Shown one piece after another: positions 1-6,312 of a stretch of 11,863 bases of DNA (position 1 is the first letter of the stretch; each line of letters opens with the position of its first letter). The notes beneath the pieces were generated by a model. The model was not told the DNA's origin. It saw nothing but the letters and a program-made list of their open reading frames with translations, and did not search any database. The DNA comes from Peptostreptococcaceae bacterium (lineage in GTDB: Bacteria > Bacillota > Clostridia > Peptostreptococcales > Peptostreptococcaceae). A program made the position numbers and the translations under genes. Location: contig JASBZE010000054.1 of assembly GCA_029983575.1 (NCBI GenBank), forward strand, positions 1 to 11,863, in the 5' to 3' direction.

Positions 1-45
1 TAAAAATATACTATATCGGGTGGACCGATACACAAAACTTTTTAC

Positions 46-90
46 ATAACCAAAATAAAACAATAGATGAATCTATAAAATATTGGTTAT
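46..90. repeat. Nested dyad in the left-hand non-coding stretch
   Basis: Bases 1-177 hold no gene I can support. This part contains an outer inverted repeat, ATAACCAA (46-53) against TTGGTTAT (83-90), enclosing an inner one, ATAGAT-GA-ATCTAT (63-76). A further short hairpin, TATCGG-GTGGA-CCGATA, lies at 14-30. All are AT-rich and short, so chance is possible. No neighbouring gene beyond the left edge is visible to say what they serve. Confidence 0.4.
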
Positions 91-101
91 ATGTTAAATA
101 T

Positions 102-132
102 GTGGGTGGTTACTTTTCATAGTACCACCCAC
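102..132 (-). terminator. GC-rich hairpin downstream of fic, possible terminator
   Basis: GTGGGTGGT (102-110) pairs perfectly with ACCACCCAC (124-132), extended by AC/GT inside a one-base bulge, with a short AT-rich loop. It lies about 45 bases past the stop codon of the Fic gene on the minus strand. It is far more GC-rich than its surroundings. On the minus strand the stem is followed by ATATTTAAC rather than a clean U-run, so it is a weak fit for a rho-independent terminator. It could instead be a palindromic element unrelated to termination. Confidence 0.4.
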
Positions 133-177
133 ACTAAAAATTATACAACCCAAATTATTAACACTTTCACAGGTATT

Positions 178-1221
178 TTACTTCTTTACATAAAATGTTG
201 CTCTTCCTTTGCCATGTCTTTCAATGTAACCCTCTTCAGTCAATTGCTTGAGCATATTTTCAATTGTAGCCTTACCTACGCTCGGAACTAATTCCACCAT
301 ATCACTTTTACTAAATTTACCTAACTTGCTATCAACGGCATTTCTCACAAGCTCAATCGTAGGTATTTTTTCATCTACATAATCAACTCTTTCTTCAAAA
401 TCAATATAAGCGGCTAATATGGTTCTAAGAATATATTTTATGAATGGCACAGGATTTTCTTTATTTTCATGCCAACCTATCCCACTTTTTTCTAAAGACG
501 AGTAATAGCTATCTTTATTTTTTTCTATCTTGCTTTCTAAACTGATATATTTCCCGATTACATATCCTTGTCTGTATAGTAAGAGAGTTGTTAATAAACG
601 GCTCATTCTTCCATTTCCATCATTAAAAGGATGAATACAAAGAAAATCGTGGATAAAAATTGAGATTAGAAGCAGTGAATCTACTTCTTTTCTGTCTAAA
701 GCTTTATTTAATTCATCACAAATTTGTTCAATTGCACATGGAGTTTCATATGGAGATAAAGGTTTAAATCTTTCGATAGCATTACCATCTTTATCTTTTT
801 CTACAATAGAATTCTGCGTATTTTTATATCTGCCACCAATTCCTTTTTCACTATACTTAAATAGATCTCTGTGTAATTGCAGAATATAGTTACTGTTAAT
901 CGGAATATATTCATAACTTTCATGAATTGTATTTAGCACATCCCTATATCCAAGTATTTCTTCTTCATCCCTATTTCTAGGAGCTACCTTTTTGTTCATT
1001 AACTCCTTTATTCTTACTGTTGTAGTAATAATTCCTTCGATTTTATTAGAATCCTCTACACTTTGAATTTTTGCGATTTCTACTAATTTATCTAAAACAG
1101 CAGGTTTACGTTCCAAAAAAAGTTCTTGTTTCCCCTTGTGTTCATGTATCTGTGTTAAAAGATTTATGACTTCACTATCCCACTTAATCATTATTAGATC
1201 TTCATAATTAAAAACTCGCAT
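178..1221 (-). CDS. Fic family AMPylase-type protein with C-terminal winged helix
   Basis: Fic proteins usually transfer AMP from ATP to a hydroxyl side chain of a target protein; the target here cannot be read. The signature HPFNDGNGRMSR is at residues 197-208, with the catalytic His197 and the phosphate-binding DGNGR loop intact. SNKIEG at residues 58-63 matches the inhibitory helix motif (S/T)xxxE(G/N) and is N-terminal, which is the class II arrangement: the enzyme carries its own brake and needs no separate antitoxin. Residues 1-50 fit the Fic N-terminal helical domain. Residues about 288-347 look like a winged helix-turn-helix (SKSDMVELVPSVGKATIEN, then a GYIERHGKGR wing). The 347-residue length is normal for this family. 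The ATG at 1221 is supported by GGAGG at 1229-1233, seven bases away; M11 has no such site. The gene stands alone with its own promoter and operator-like repeats, so autoregulation through the winged helix is plausible but inferred. Confidence 0.93.
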   Translation of the reverse strand: MRVFNYEDLIMIKWDSEVINLLTQIHEHKGKQELFLERKPAVLDKLVEIAKIQSVEDSNKIEGIITTTVRIKELMNKKVAPRNRDEEEILGYRDVLNTIHESYEYIPINSNYILQLHRDLFKYSEKGIGGRYKNTQNSIVEKDKDGNAIERFKPLSPYETPCAIEQICDELNKALDRKEVDSLLLISIFIHDFLCIHPFNDGNGRMSRLLTTLLLYRQGYVIGKYISLESKIEKNKDSYYSSLEKSGIGWHENKENPVPFIKYILRTILAAYIDFEERVDYVDEKIPTIELVRNAVDSKLGKFSKSDMVELVPSVGKATIENMLKQLTEEGYIERHGKGRATFYVKK

Positions 1222-1294
1222 TCGCCTACCTCCATTTCTTTTCGCCTAATTATACCATATTTTTAGGCGATTATTAAGTTTTTAGGCGATTATT
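1222..1294 (-). promoter_or_regulatory. fic promoter with four symmetric 8-bp operator boxes
   Basis: On the minus strand a perfect -10 TATAAT occupies 1254-1249, with a weak -35 (TTAATA, 1277-1272) at 17-bp spacing. Around it the box TTAGGCGA occurs at 1263-1270 and 1282-1289 on the plus strand. Its inverse TCGCCTAA is at 1242-1249, and TCGCCTAC (one mismatch) is at 1222-1229. Box starts are 20, 21 and 19 bp apart, about two helical turns, and the set is symmetric about 1256, next to the -10. The outer plus-strand pair sits in two perfect 16-bp direct repeats (1260-1275, 1279-1294). The innermost box lies between the Shine-Dalgarno and the fic ATG. The layout fits a dimeric repressor binding cooperatively. 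Confidence 0.75.
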
Positions 1295-1370
1295 TATATT
1301 CATCACTTTCTCCTATACATGGTGAACCACATGGCACTAAAAAAATTCTACATAAGCCCTCATGAAAAAG

Positions 1371-1970
1371 CTATCCAAGAGCTATCATAATCAGACCTTG
1401 AACTACGCCTATGATAGCACCTAGGAAAAATCCCAACACCTCTATATGTTTTAGCTCTGCCTTTGCTATATCGACAATCAAAGCTTCAATTTTCTCAAGT
1501 TCTAAGGCATCTATCTTATCAACTACAATTTTCTCTATGTCAACTCTCTCCTTAGTTTTTACTACCATTTCATCTTTTATCTCATCGATCGCCTTACCAG
1601 CCTCATCATCTATAACCTTGTAAATTCCATGCTTTACCTTATCAAAAAAAACTCCAGGAAGGTAATATAGCTTATCTACCAATATATTTCCTACCCTTGC
1701 CTTAAATAGCTCTATTATCTTTTCTTTATCCGACTCTGTAATTACACTCATCATTATATCATCGGTATCAAGAAGTTCACTATCGACCATATGACCGATA
1801 TTTCTAGCTATCTCATTTCTTCTTTTTGGTATCAGCCCTAGTATTTCAAACCCGAGTATATTTATAGGTCTTAACGGCCTAAACATCAGTTTAATTGCTA
1901 GAACATTGGTAATATATCCTATTCCACCACCAATCAAAGCTATGATAACTATTTTTATTAAATTATTCAA
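1371..1970 (-). CDS. Short DUF445 family membrane protein
   Basis: The protein matches the DUF445 family (Bacillus YheB type), whose biochemical role is unknown. The family hallmark is seen near the N-terminus: a glycine-rich membrane helix GGGIGYITNVLAIKLMFRP, then LGLIPKRRNEIARNIG. The C-terminus has a second membrane helix beginning LGFFLGAIIGVVQGLIM. The helical middle, rich in K, E, D and I, would form a soluble domain between the two anchors. At about 199 residues it is roughly half the size of YheB-like members, so it is a short form. Start choice: a GTG at 1979 lies on top of the AGGAG (1983-1979) and cannot use it. The TTG at 1970 is eight bases downstream of that AGGAG and gives a protein beginning MNNLIKIVI. 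It is the third gene of an apparent phosphatase-glycosyltransferase-DUF445 operon, 32 bases after the glycosyltransferase stop. Confidence 0.85.
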   Translation of the reverse strand: MNNLIKIVIIALIGGGIGYITNVLAIKLMFRPLRPINILGFEILGLIPKRRNEIARNIGHMVDSELLDTDDIMMSVITESDKEKIIELFKARVGNILVDKLYYLPGVFFDKVKHGIYKVIDDEAGKAIDEIKDEMVVKTKERVDIEKIVVDKIDALELEKIEALIVDIAKAELKHIEVLGFFLGAIIGVVQGLIMIALG

Positions 1971-2002
1971 AAGCAACACTCCTAACTATCTATCTAAAAT
2001 GG

Positions 2003-4195
2003 CTATAAGCTAAGTAGAGATCCAAGGTCCTCTAGTTCTTCATCTTCAGTGTAAACTAGCCTCATTCCCCTTGACTCTATAAATTTACGTATAGGCTCAT
2101 AATTTGGATGTGTTTTTATATTGCCAAAAAAGAAATATTCATCGTCTGAGAGCCTACCTCCAGCTCCCCCAATAAATCCACTGTCCATTCCCTCTAGCTT
2201 AATAAAACCCTCATCTATAAGGAGAACATCTATACCGTGTTTTATTAGCTCCTTGCATATCCCCTTATCTGAGGTTATACATGAATTCTCATCGACTACA
2301 GCTATAGAACAGTTAGAGTATCCCTGTTTTACATCGATTAATTTATAGTCTCTACTCTGTATTTCTCTTTTCAAAATTTCATCCGTAAATCCAAAATTAT
2401 GAACTGCCTTATCACCCATTACACACAAGTTATATCTAACATCTCCGGGATATCTCCTACTTAAATTATTATACCCTTTAATTATATTAATATTCTTAGG
2501 ATCTTCTTGATTATTAGAAACGACTTTGATTTGGTTAGATATGTAATCATAAGACTCTGGACATACCACTAGATCATTTTCTGAAATAGGGCATACCTGA
2601 ATATCTGGGTGAGAAGAAATTCCTTCATACAAAACTTCTTGAGGACCTACCTCGATCAAATAACCCCTTTTTCTTAGAATCTCTTTAGATTTTTCTCCTG
2701 CCCTGTAATCCACAAAAAACACTCTTTTTCCAAAAGAATCCTGTTTTTTAATAGAGTCCTTTTTTTCTATGATTTTTTTTTCATCTATTACATCTTTTAT
2801 TATAGAATATACTTTCTTAGCTAGACCGTCCCAAGTAAATTTGCTTATCTCATCAGCAAGGCTGCTATCTTCAAAACTTCCATTTTTTGCAGAACTTTGC
2901 TTATCATCAAATCTTCCATGTTCTATTTGGTTTATTTCTTCTAGATTTTTATTTTTTTCAAGCAAATTTTCTGTTTTATTTGTCTCACTAGCTTTATCCC
3001 TGTATTTACTTCTTCTCTCGATTACATTTTTTGATATTTTTTCTATAGCTCTTGCCAATTTTTCCTCAAAATCTGGTAGGCTTTTCTCGTCAGGTATATC
3101 AGCATGCTTCATCACAGGCAAATCTACAAAAATAACTCTGTTGGATTTATTTATTTTTTCTCCAAGCCAATTTCTAAGTCCCTTGATATCGGTAGAGATG
3201 ACATCACAACCGCATGCCATAGCCTCAAGTATTACAACTGGCAATCCCTCATAAAAAGAAGGTAAAATAAATACATCACTCTCTTTCATTTTTTCTGCCA
3301 ACTCTTCTTGAGATAATTGGCCTAAAAATACAGTTCTAGATCTTAATCCGTTCGCTAAAGAAAAAATTTCATCAAATTCAAGTTTGGAATTCCCACTGCC
3401 TGCAAAATAGAATTCCATATCTATACTTTTTCTTTTCTCTACAATTTCTATCGCCCTCATTAGTGAGACAAGACCCTTAGCCTTGGCAATCTTTCCAGCA
3501 AATACAAACTTAATAGAATCTGACTTATCATCAACAGTTTTTTTGGTCATATTAAAAAATTTAGGATTAAATCCACTTCCGATTACCTTAACCCCACCAT
3601 TTAATTTAAACATCTTTTCTATAAGTTCCTTTTGTTCTTCATGAAGGGCTAAAACAGTATTTAATTTTCTAATATTTGACTCTACCCATCTATTGTTATA
3701 CACAGGGTGGTCTAACTCAGTTGTTATAAGCTGTCTTAGACATGTTCCGTGACATATAGCTATAATTGGTATCTTCTTTTTTTTCCTATCGGCAATTTCT
3801 CTTGTTATCGCAGTAGTTATGTAAAGGTGGTGTGAGATTATTACATCCGGGTTAAACTCTTCTATTGCTTTTTCGATGTTAGCCCTGGTCTCTTTTACAT
3901 AACTCTCTATCATCTCTGAATTCATATCCCTGTATCTAGTACTCATATACGGCATTGTATCGCTCATTCCTGGAACGTGAAAAGGAAGTTTATCGGTATT
4001 AAAAAACAGAGGATATACCTCTATACTGGCTTTACTCTCATCCTCATGTTTTATATCGTCCATATCCTCTACATCAATTCCAACTACCAAGGCGTTCTTA
4101 CTTACAGACATAAGGCCATCGACTAAACCAGTCAAATATATACCACTGCCTGTTTGGCTTGTTTTTTGTGCAGTTATATGTAAAATCCTAATCAT
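2003..4195 (-). CDS. GT4-type glycosyltransferase fused to a DUF6873/GME-fold-like domain
   Basis: Residues 1-470 form a GT-B glycosyltransferase of family 4, which moves a sugar from a nucleotide-sugar donor; the acceptor is unknown. Visible signatures are the N-terminal GSGIYLTGL loop (16-24), the donor-side FAGKIAKAKG (232-241) and the E-x7-E motif E316-GLPVVIL-E324. A polar low-complexity insert (about 395-450) precedes the typical closing helix SKFTWDGLAKKV (451-462). Residues 488-730 are a separate domain with YSNCSIAVV (626-634), SCITSDKGI (638-646) and SGFIGGAGG (672-680). From memory this resembles DUF6873, a guanidino-group-modifying-enzyme (GME) fold family usually about 230 residues and free-standing; that match is unverified. 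No signal peptide or membrane segment is seen, so it should act in the cytoplasm. The ATG overlaps the phosphatase stop as ATGA, implying coupled translation. A9 and A7 runs lie at the domain junction. Confidence 0.85.
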   Translation of the reverse strand: MIRILHITAQKTSQTGSGIYLTGLVDGLMSVSKNALVVGIDVEDMDDIKHEDESKASIEVYPLFFNTDKLPFHVPGMSDTMPYMSTRYRDMNSEMIESYVKETRANIEKAIEEFNPDVIISHHLYITTAITREIADRKKKKIPIIAICHGTCLRQLITTELDHPVYNNRWVESNIRKLNTVLALHEEQKELIEKMFKLNGGVKVIGSGFNPKFFNMTKKTVDDKSDSIKFVFAGKIAKAKGLVSLMRAIEIVEKRKSIDMEFYFAGSGNSKLEFDEIFSLANGLRSRTVFLGQLSQEELAEKMKESDVFILPSFYEGLPVVILEAMACGCDVISTDIKGLRNWLGEKINKSNRVIFVDLPVMKHADIPDEKSLPDFEEKLARAIEKISKNVIERRSKYRDKASETNKTENLLEKNKNLEEINQIEHGRFDDKQSSAKNGSFEDSSLADEISKFTWDGLAKKVYSIIKDVIDEKKIIEKKDSIKKQDSFGKRVFFVDYRAGEKSKEILRKRGYLIEVGPQEVLYEGISSHPDIQVCPISENDLVVCPESYDYISNQIKVVSNNQEDPKNINIIKGYNNLSRRYPGDVRYNLCVMGDKAVHNFGFTDEILKREIQSRDYKLIDVKQGYSNCSIAVVDENSCITSDKGICKELIKHGIDVLLIDEGFIKLEGMDSGFIGGAGGRLSDDEYFFFGNIKTHPNYEPIRKFIESRGMRLVYTEDEELEDLGSLLSL
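2760..2781 (-). other. A9 and A7 homopolymer pair at the fusion junction
   Basis: On the coding (minus) strand an A9 run (2781-2773) and an A7 run (2766-2760) flank TCATAG, within the codons for residues 472-479 (EKKIIEKK). Loss of one A from the A9 run gives TCA TAG, an immediate stop after residue 475. Gain of one A reaches TAA a few codons later. Either slip would release the glycosyltransferase without the C-terminal domain. That this happens in the cell is not shown by the sequence. Confidence 0.5.
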
Positions 4196-5049
4196 AATAT
4201 ATCCTCTCTATACTCACCATATACACAAGACAAGTCATCCATGGTTTTAAACCTTGGAAATGTGGAACAGGCACTACTACCTTCAAACCTTCTGATTTTT
4301 TCTACCATATTTCTTAAATCCTCATCCAATATATTTGAGAAAACTTCTCCCTCTCTAAAAATACCATATTTTTCTATTGAGCAAGTAAATCCATCTGATG
4401 CAAGTAAAAACTTTACTCCTGAGCTTAACTTCATCCTTCCATTTATCGATTGTTCAACGGCATTTTCATCAAATCCAAGTATCCAATATCCATCATCCGT
4501 ATTTTTTAGTGATCTATTTACCCTTAGTAGATCGTATACGCTCATAAAACTCTCTTCATCTCTTCTGACTTCTTGTAGGTTAAATAGCATATTTTCTCTC
4601 ATTAGCTTATATACCTTGTTATCGTGCAAATCCACCCTATGATCCTTAATAGCTAGCGGTAGATTAGCGTCTATGTAAATATTGCAATCTCCAAGTACAA
4701 AAAACTCCAGCTCACCATTTCTCTCACGAACGACCGCTATAGATGCAGAAGGTGAGGAGATCTTATCTATATCTCTCAACTTAGAGATCATCAAATATTC
4801 ATTTCTAACTTTATAAATCCCTTTTCGAATTAGATCGTTTAGCGAAGTGTCTATATTTGAATTTTCCCTTAGGTATTTATCCCACCAGCTTACATACCAC
4901 CTCGCATCGCTAATCTCATCGACGTGATTATCCCCTACACCAGTGGCGCCATCAATCACCCATATGCAATTATCCGCCCTACCAGCTATATCTTCATTAA
5001 CTGGTGAGGTTCCCTTTTCAGAAATAATATCAATAACGTCGATAGCCAT
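4192..5049 (-). CDS. PP2C-type metal-dependent serine/threonine phosphatase-like protein
   Basis: PP2C enzymes remove phosphate from Ser/Thr using two metal ions held by aspartates. The metal-binding set is visible and appears complete: NED (18-20), VIDGATG with Asp33-Gly34, LGDC with Gly120-Asp121, ASDGF with Asp219-Gly220, and the closing DDLS with Asp271-Asp272. Length (285) suits a single catalytic domain, and no membrane or sensor domain is attached. The ATG at 5049 has AAGGGG at 5056-5061, six bases away. It is the first gene of the operon and its TGA overlaps the ATG of the glycosyltransferase by four bases, so the two products are probably made in fixed ratio. This hints that the phosphatase acts in the same process, perhaps on the glycosyltransferase or its partner. 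No kinase is visible in the window. Function as a phosphatase is from the family; the substrate is unknown. Confidence 0.88.
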   Translation of the reverse strand: MAIDVIDIISEKGTSPVNEDIAGRADNCIWVIDGATGVGDNHVDEISDARWYVSWWDKYLRENSNIDTSLNDLIRKGIYKVRNEYLMISKLRDIDKISSPSASIAVVRERNGELEFFVLGDCNIYIDANLPLAIKDHRVDLHDNKVYKLMRENMLFNLQEVRRDEESFMSVYDLLRVNRSLKNTDDGYWILGFDENAVEQSINGRMKLSSGVKFLLASDGFTCSIEKYGIFREGEVFSNILDEDLRNMVEKIRRFEGSSACSTFPRFKTMDDLSCVYGEYREDIL

Positions 5050-5078
5050 AGAATGCCCCTTTCGAAAAACATAATCAC

Positions 5079-5178
5079 ATTATATATTGCTATTTAATAT
5101 TTTAACACAAACTATAATATATTGAAAAATATAATAGATTAAATCTATAATTAGGTTATTAATTATAGTATTTTCAAT
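5079..5178 (-). promoter_or_regulatory. Probable promoter and dyads upstream of the phosphatase operon
   Basis: A minus-strand TATAAT lies at 5084-5079, about 30 bases before the phosphatase start; no good -35 is seen at normal spacing (TGTTAA at 5107-5102). Upstream of it is a nested dyad. Outer arms are ATTGAAAA (5121-5128) and TTTTCAAT (5171-5178), and the inner palindrome is ATAGATT-A-AATCTAT (5134-5148). The inner sequence resembles ATAGAT-GA-ATCTAT at 63-76. These could be operator sites, but the AT-rich composition makes chance matches easy. Confidence 0.4.
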
Positions 5179-5225
5179 AAAAAAGGTAATGCTGAGAATA
5201 GACTTATCTATTCTGCAACATTACC
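5176..5225 (-). terminator. Rho-independent terminator of the citrate-isocitrate operon
   Basis: GGTAATG (5185-5191) pairs with CATTACC (5219-5225), and the inner AGAATAGA with TCTATTCT, separated by a small internal loop and closed by a four-base CTTA loop. On the minus strand the stem runs straight into TTTTTT (5184-5179). It starts about 58 bases after the isocitrate dehydrogenase stop, so it ends that operon and separates it from the phosphatase operon. Confidence 0.88.
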
Positions 5226-5283
5226 AAAAGATTCTATAAGTGTACTAATATTATAAAAAGCATAATTATTTATATTTATCGTT

Positions 5284-6309
5284 CTATAAAAGTTCACAAA
5301 CTGCCTCTGTAAACTCATCAGTACTTGAGGTTCCGCCTAGATCAGGTGTTCTGACCTCGCCTTTTTTTAGAACCTCTTTTATTGCGTTATCTATTTTTTT
5401 CGCAGTTTCCATCTCTCCTAAATGCTCTAACATCATTATAGATGCCATTAGAATAGCTGTTGGATTTGCTTGGTTTTTGCCGGCGATATCAGGTGCACTT
5501 CCATGTACCGCTTCAAATACCGCATAGTCTTCTCCAATATTTGCACCAGCTACTAAACCCAAACCTCCAACTAGACCTGCACATAGGTCTGATATTATAT
5601 CTCCATAAAGATTTGGCATTACCAAAGTATCGTATTTTTCTGGATTTATAACTAAATTCATAGCACAGGCGTCTACAATAAGATCATCGCATTTCAATTT
5701 CTGTTCGTTTTTTTCATCTGCAGCATTCCCTTTAAATACTGCTGTTTTCTCTTTAAACACATCTAAAAACAAACCGTCTGAAAGCTTCATTATATTAGCT
5801 TTATGAACGCAGGTCAATCTCTTTCTATCAAGTCTATTACAATAGTCTACTGCAAAGTCAACAATTCTATCACATGCTGGACGAGTTATTAACTTTATAC
5901 TCTCACAAGCATAATCGCCAATTTTATGTTCTATTCCAGCATACAAATCCTCTGTATTTTCTCTTACTATGACGAGGTCAATATTCTTATACTTTGACTC
6001 GACCCCCTCAAAACTCTTTACAGGCCTTAGATTTGCATATAGATTTAACTCTTTTCTAAGTCTGACATTAACGCTCTTAAACCCCTTGCCAACTGGTGTA
6101 GTAATAGGTCCCTTAAGCGCAACCTTATTTTTCTTAATGCTATCTACTACAGACTTTGGTAGAGGGTCTCCCTCTCTTTCGTATACTTCTATACCTGCCT
6201 CCATCTCTTCGAATTCGACATTAGCTCCGGCTTTTTTAAATATCTTTTTTACACTACCTACTATTTCAGGACCGATTCCGTCTCCTGTTATCAAACTAAC
6301 CTTATGCAT
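5284..6309 (-). CDS. icd: NAD-dependent isocitrate dehydrogenase
   Basis: It oxidatively decarboxylates isocitrate to 2-oxoglutarate in the cytoplasm. The protein belongs to the isocitrate/isopropylmalate dehydrogenase family. Substrate loop SVNVRLRKELNLYANLRP (79-96) carries Ser79, Asn81, Arg85 and Arg95, the S-x-N-x-x-LR pattern of isocitrate enzymes. Isopropylmalate and homoisocitrate dehydrogenases have other residues at the Ser and Asn positions. Further conserved points are Arg116, Tyr123, Lys170 (VHKANIMK), and Asp237/Asp241 in LYGDIISDL, which bind the metal. HGSAPDIAG (269-277) has Asp274-Ile275 where NADP enzymes have Lys-Tyr, so NAD should be the cofactor. The length of 341 fits the short NAD-type. 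It starts three bases after the aconitase stop, with AGG from the aconitase end (GGGTAGG) serving as ribosome binding site. It is the last gene before the terminator at 5225-5176. Confidence 0.92.
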   Translation of the reverse strand: MHKVSLITGDGIGPEIVGSVKKIFKKAGANVEFEEMEAGIEVYEREGDPLPKSVVDSIKKNKVALKGPITTPVGKGFKSVNVRLRKELNLYANLRPVKSFEGVESKYKNIDLVIVRENTEDLYAGIEHKIGDYACESIKLITRPACDRIVDFAVDYCNRLDRKRLTCVHKANIMKLSDGLFLDVFKEKTAVFKGNAADEKNEQKLKCDDLIVDACAMNLVINPEKYDTLVMPNLYGDIISDLCAGLVGGLGLVAGANIGEDYAVFEAVHGSAPDIAGKNQANPTAILMASIMMLEHLGEMETAKKIDNAIKEVLKKGEVRTPDLGGTSSTDEFTEAVCELL

Positions 6310-6312
6310 AAT

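Noticed and set aside
1300..1370. Terminator after the DUF445 gene
   Set aside because: A T7 run is present on the minus strand (1346-1340 region), but no stable hairpin precedes it; only a weak imperfect dyad around 1318-1335 was found.
2769..3254. 161-codon plus-strand frame opposite the glycosyltransferase
   Set aside because: It is antisense to a gene with clear motifs, rich in S, F and I as expected from a shadow of a K/E/N-rich protein, and has no ribosome binding site I could see.
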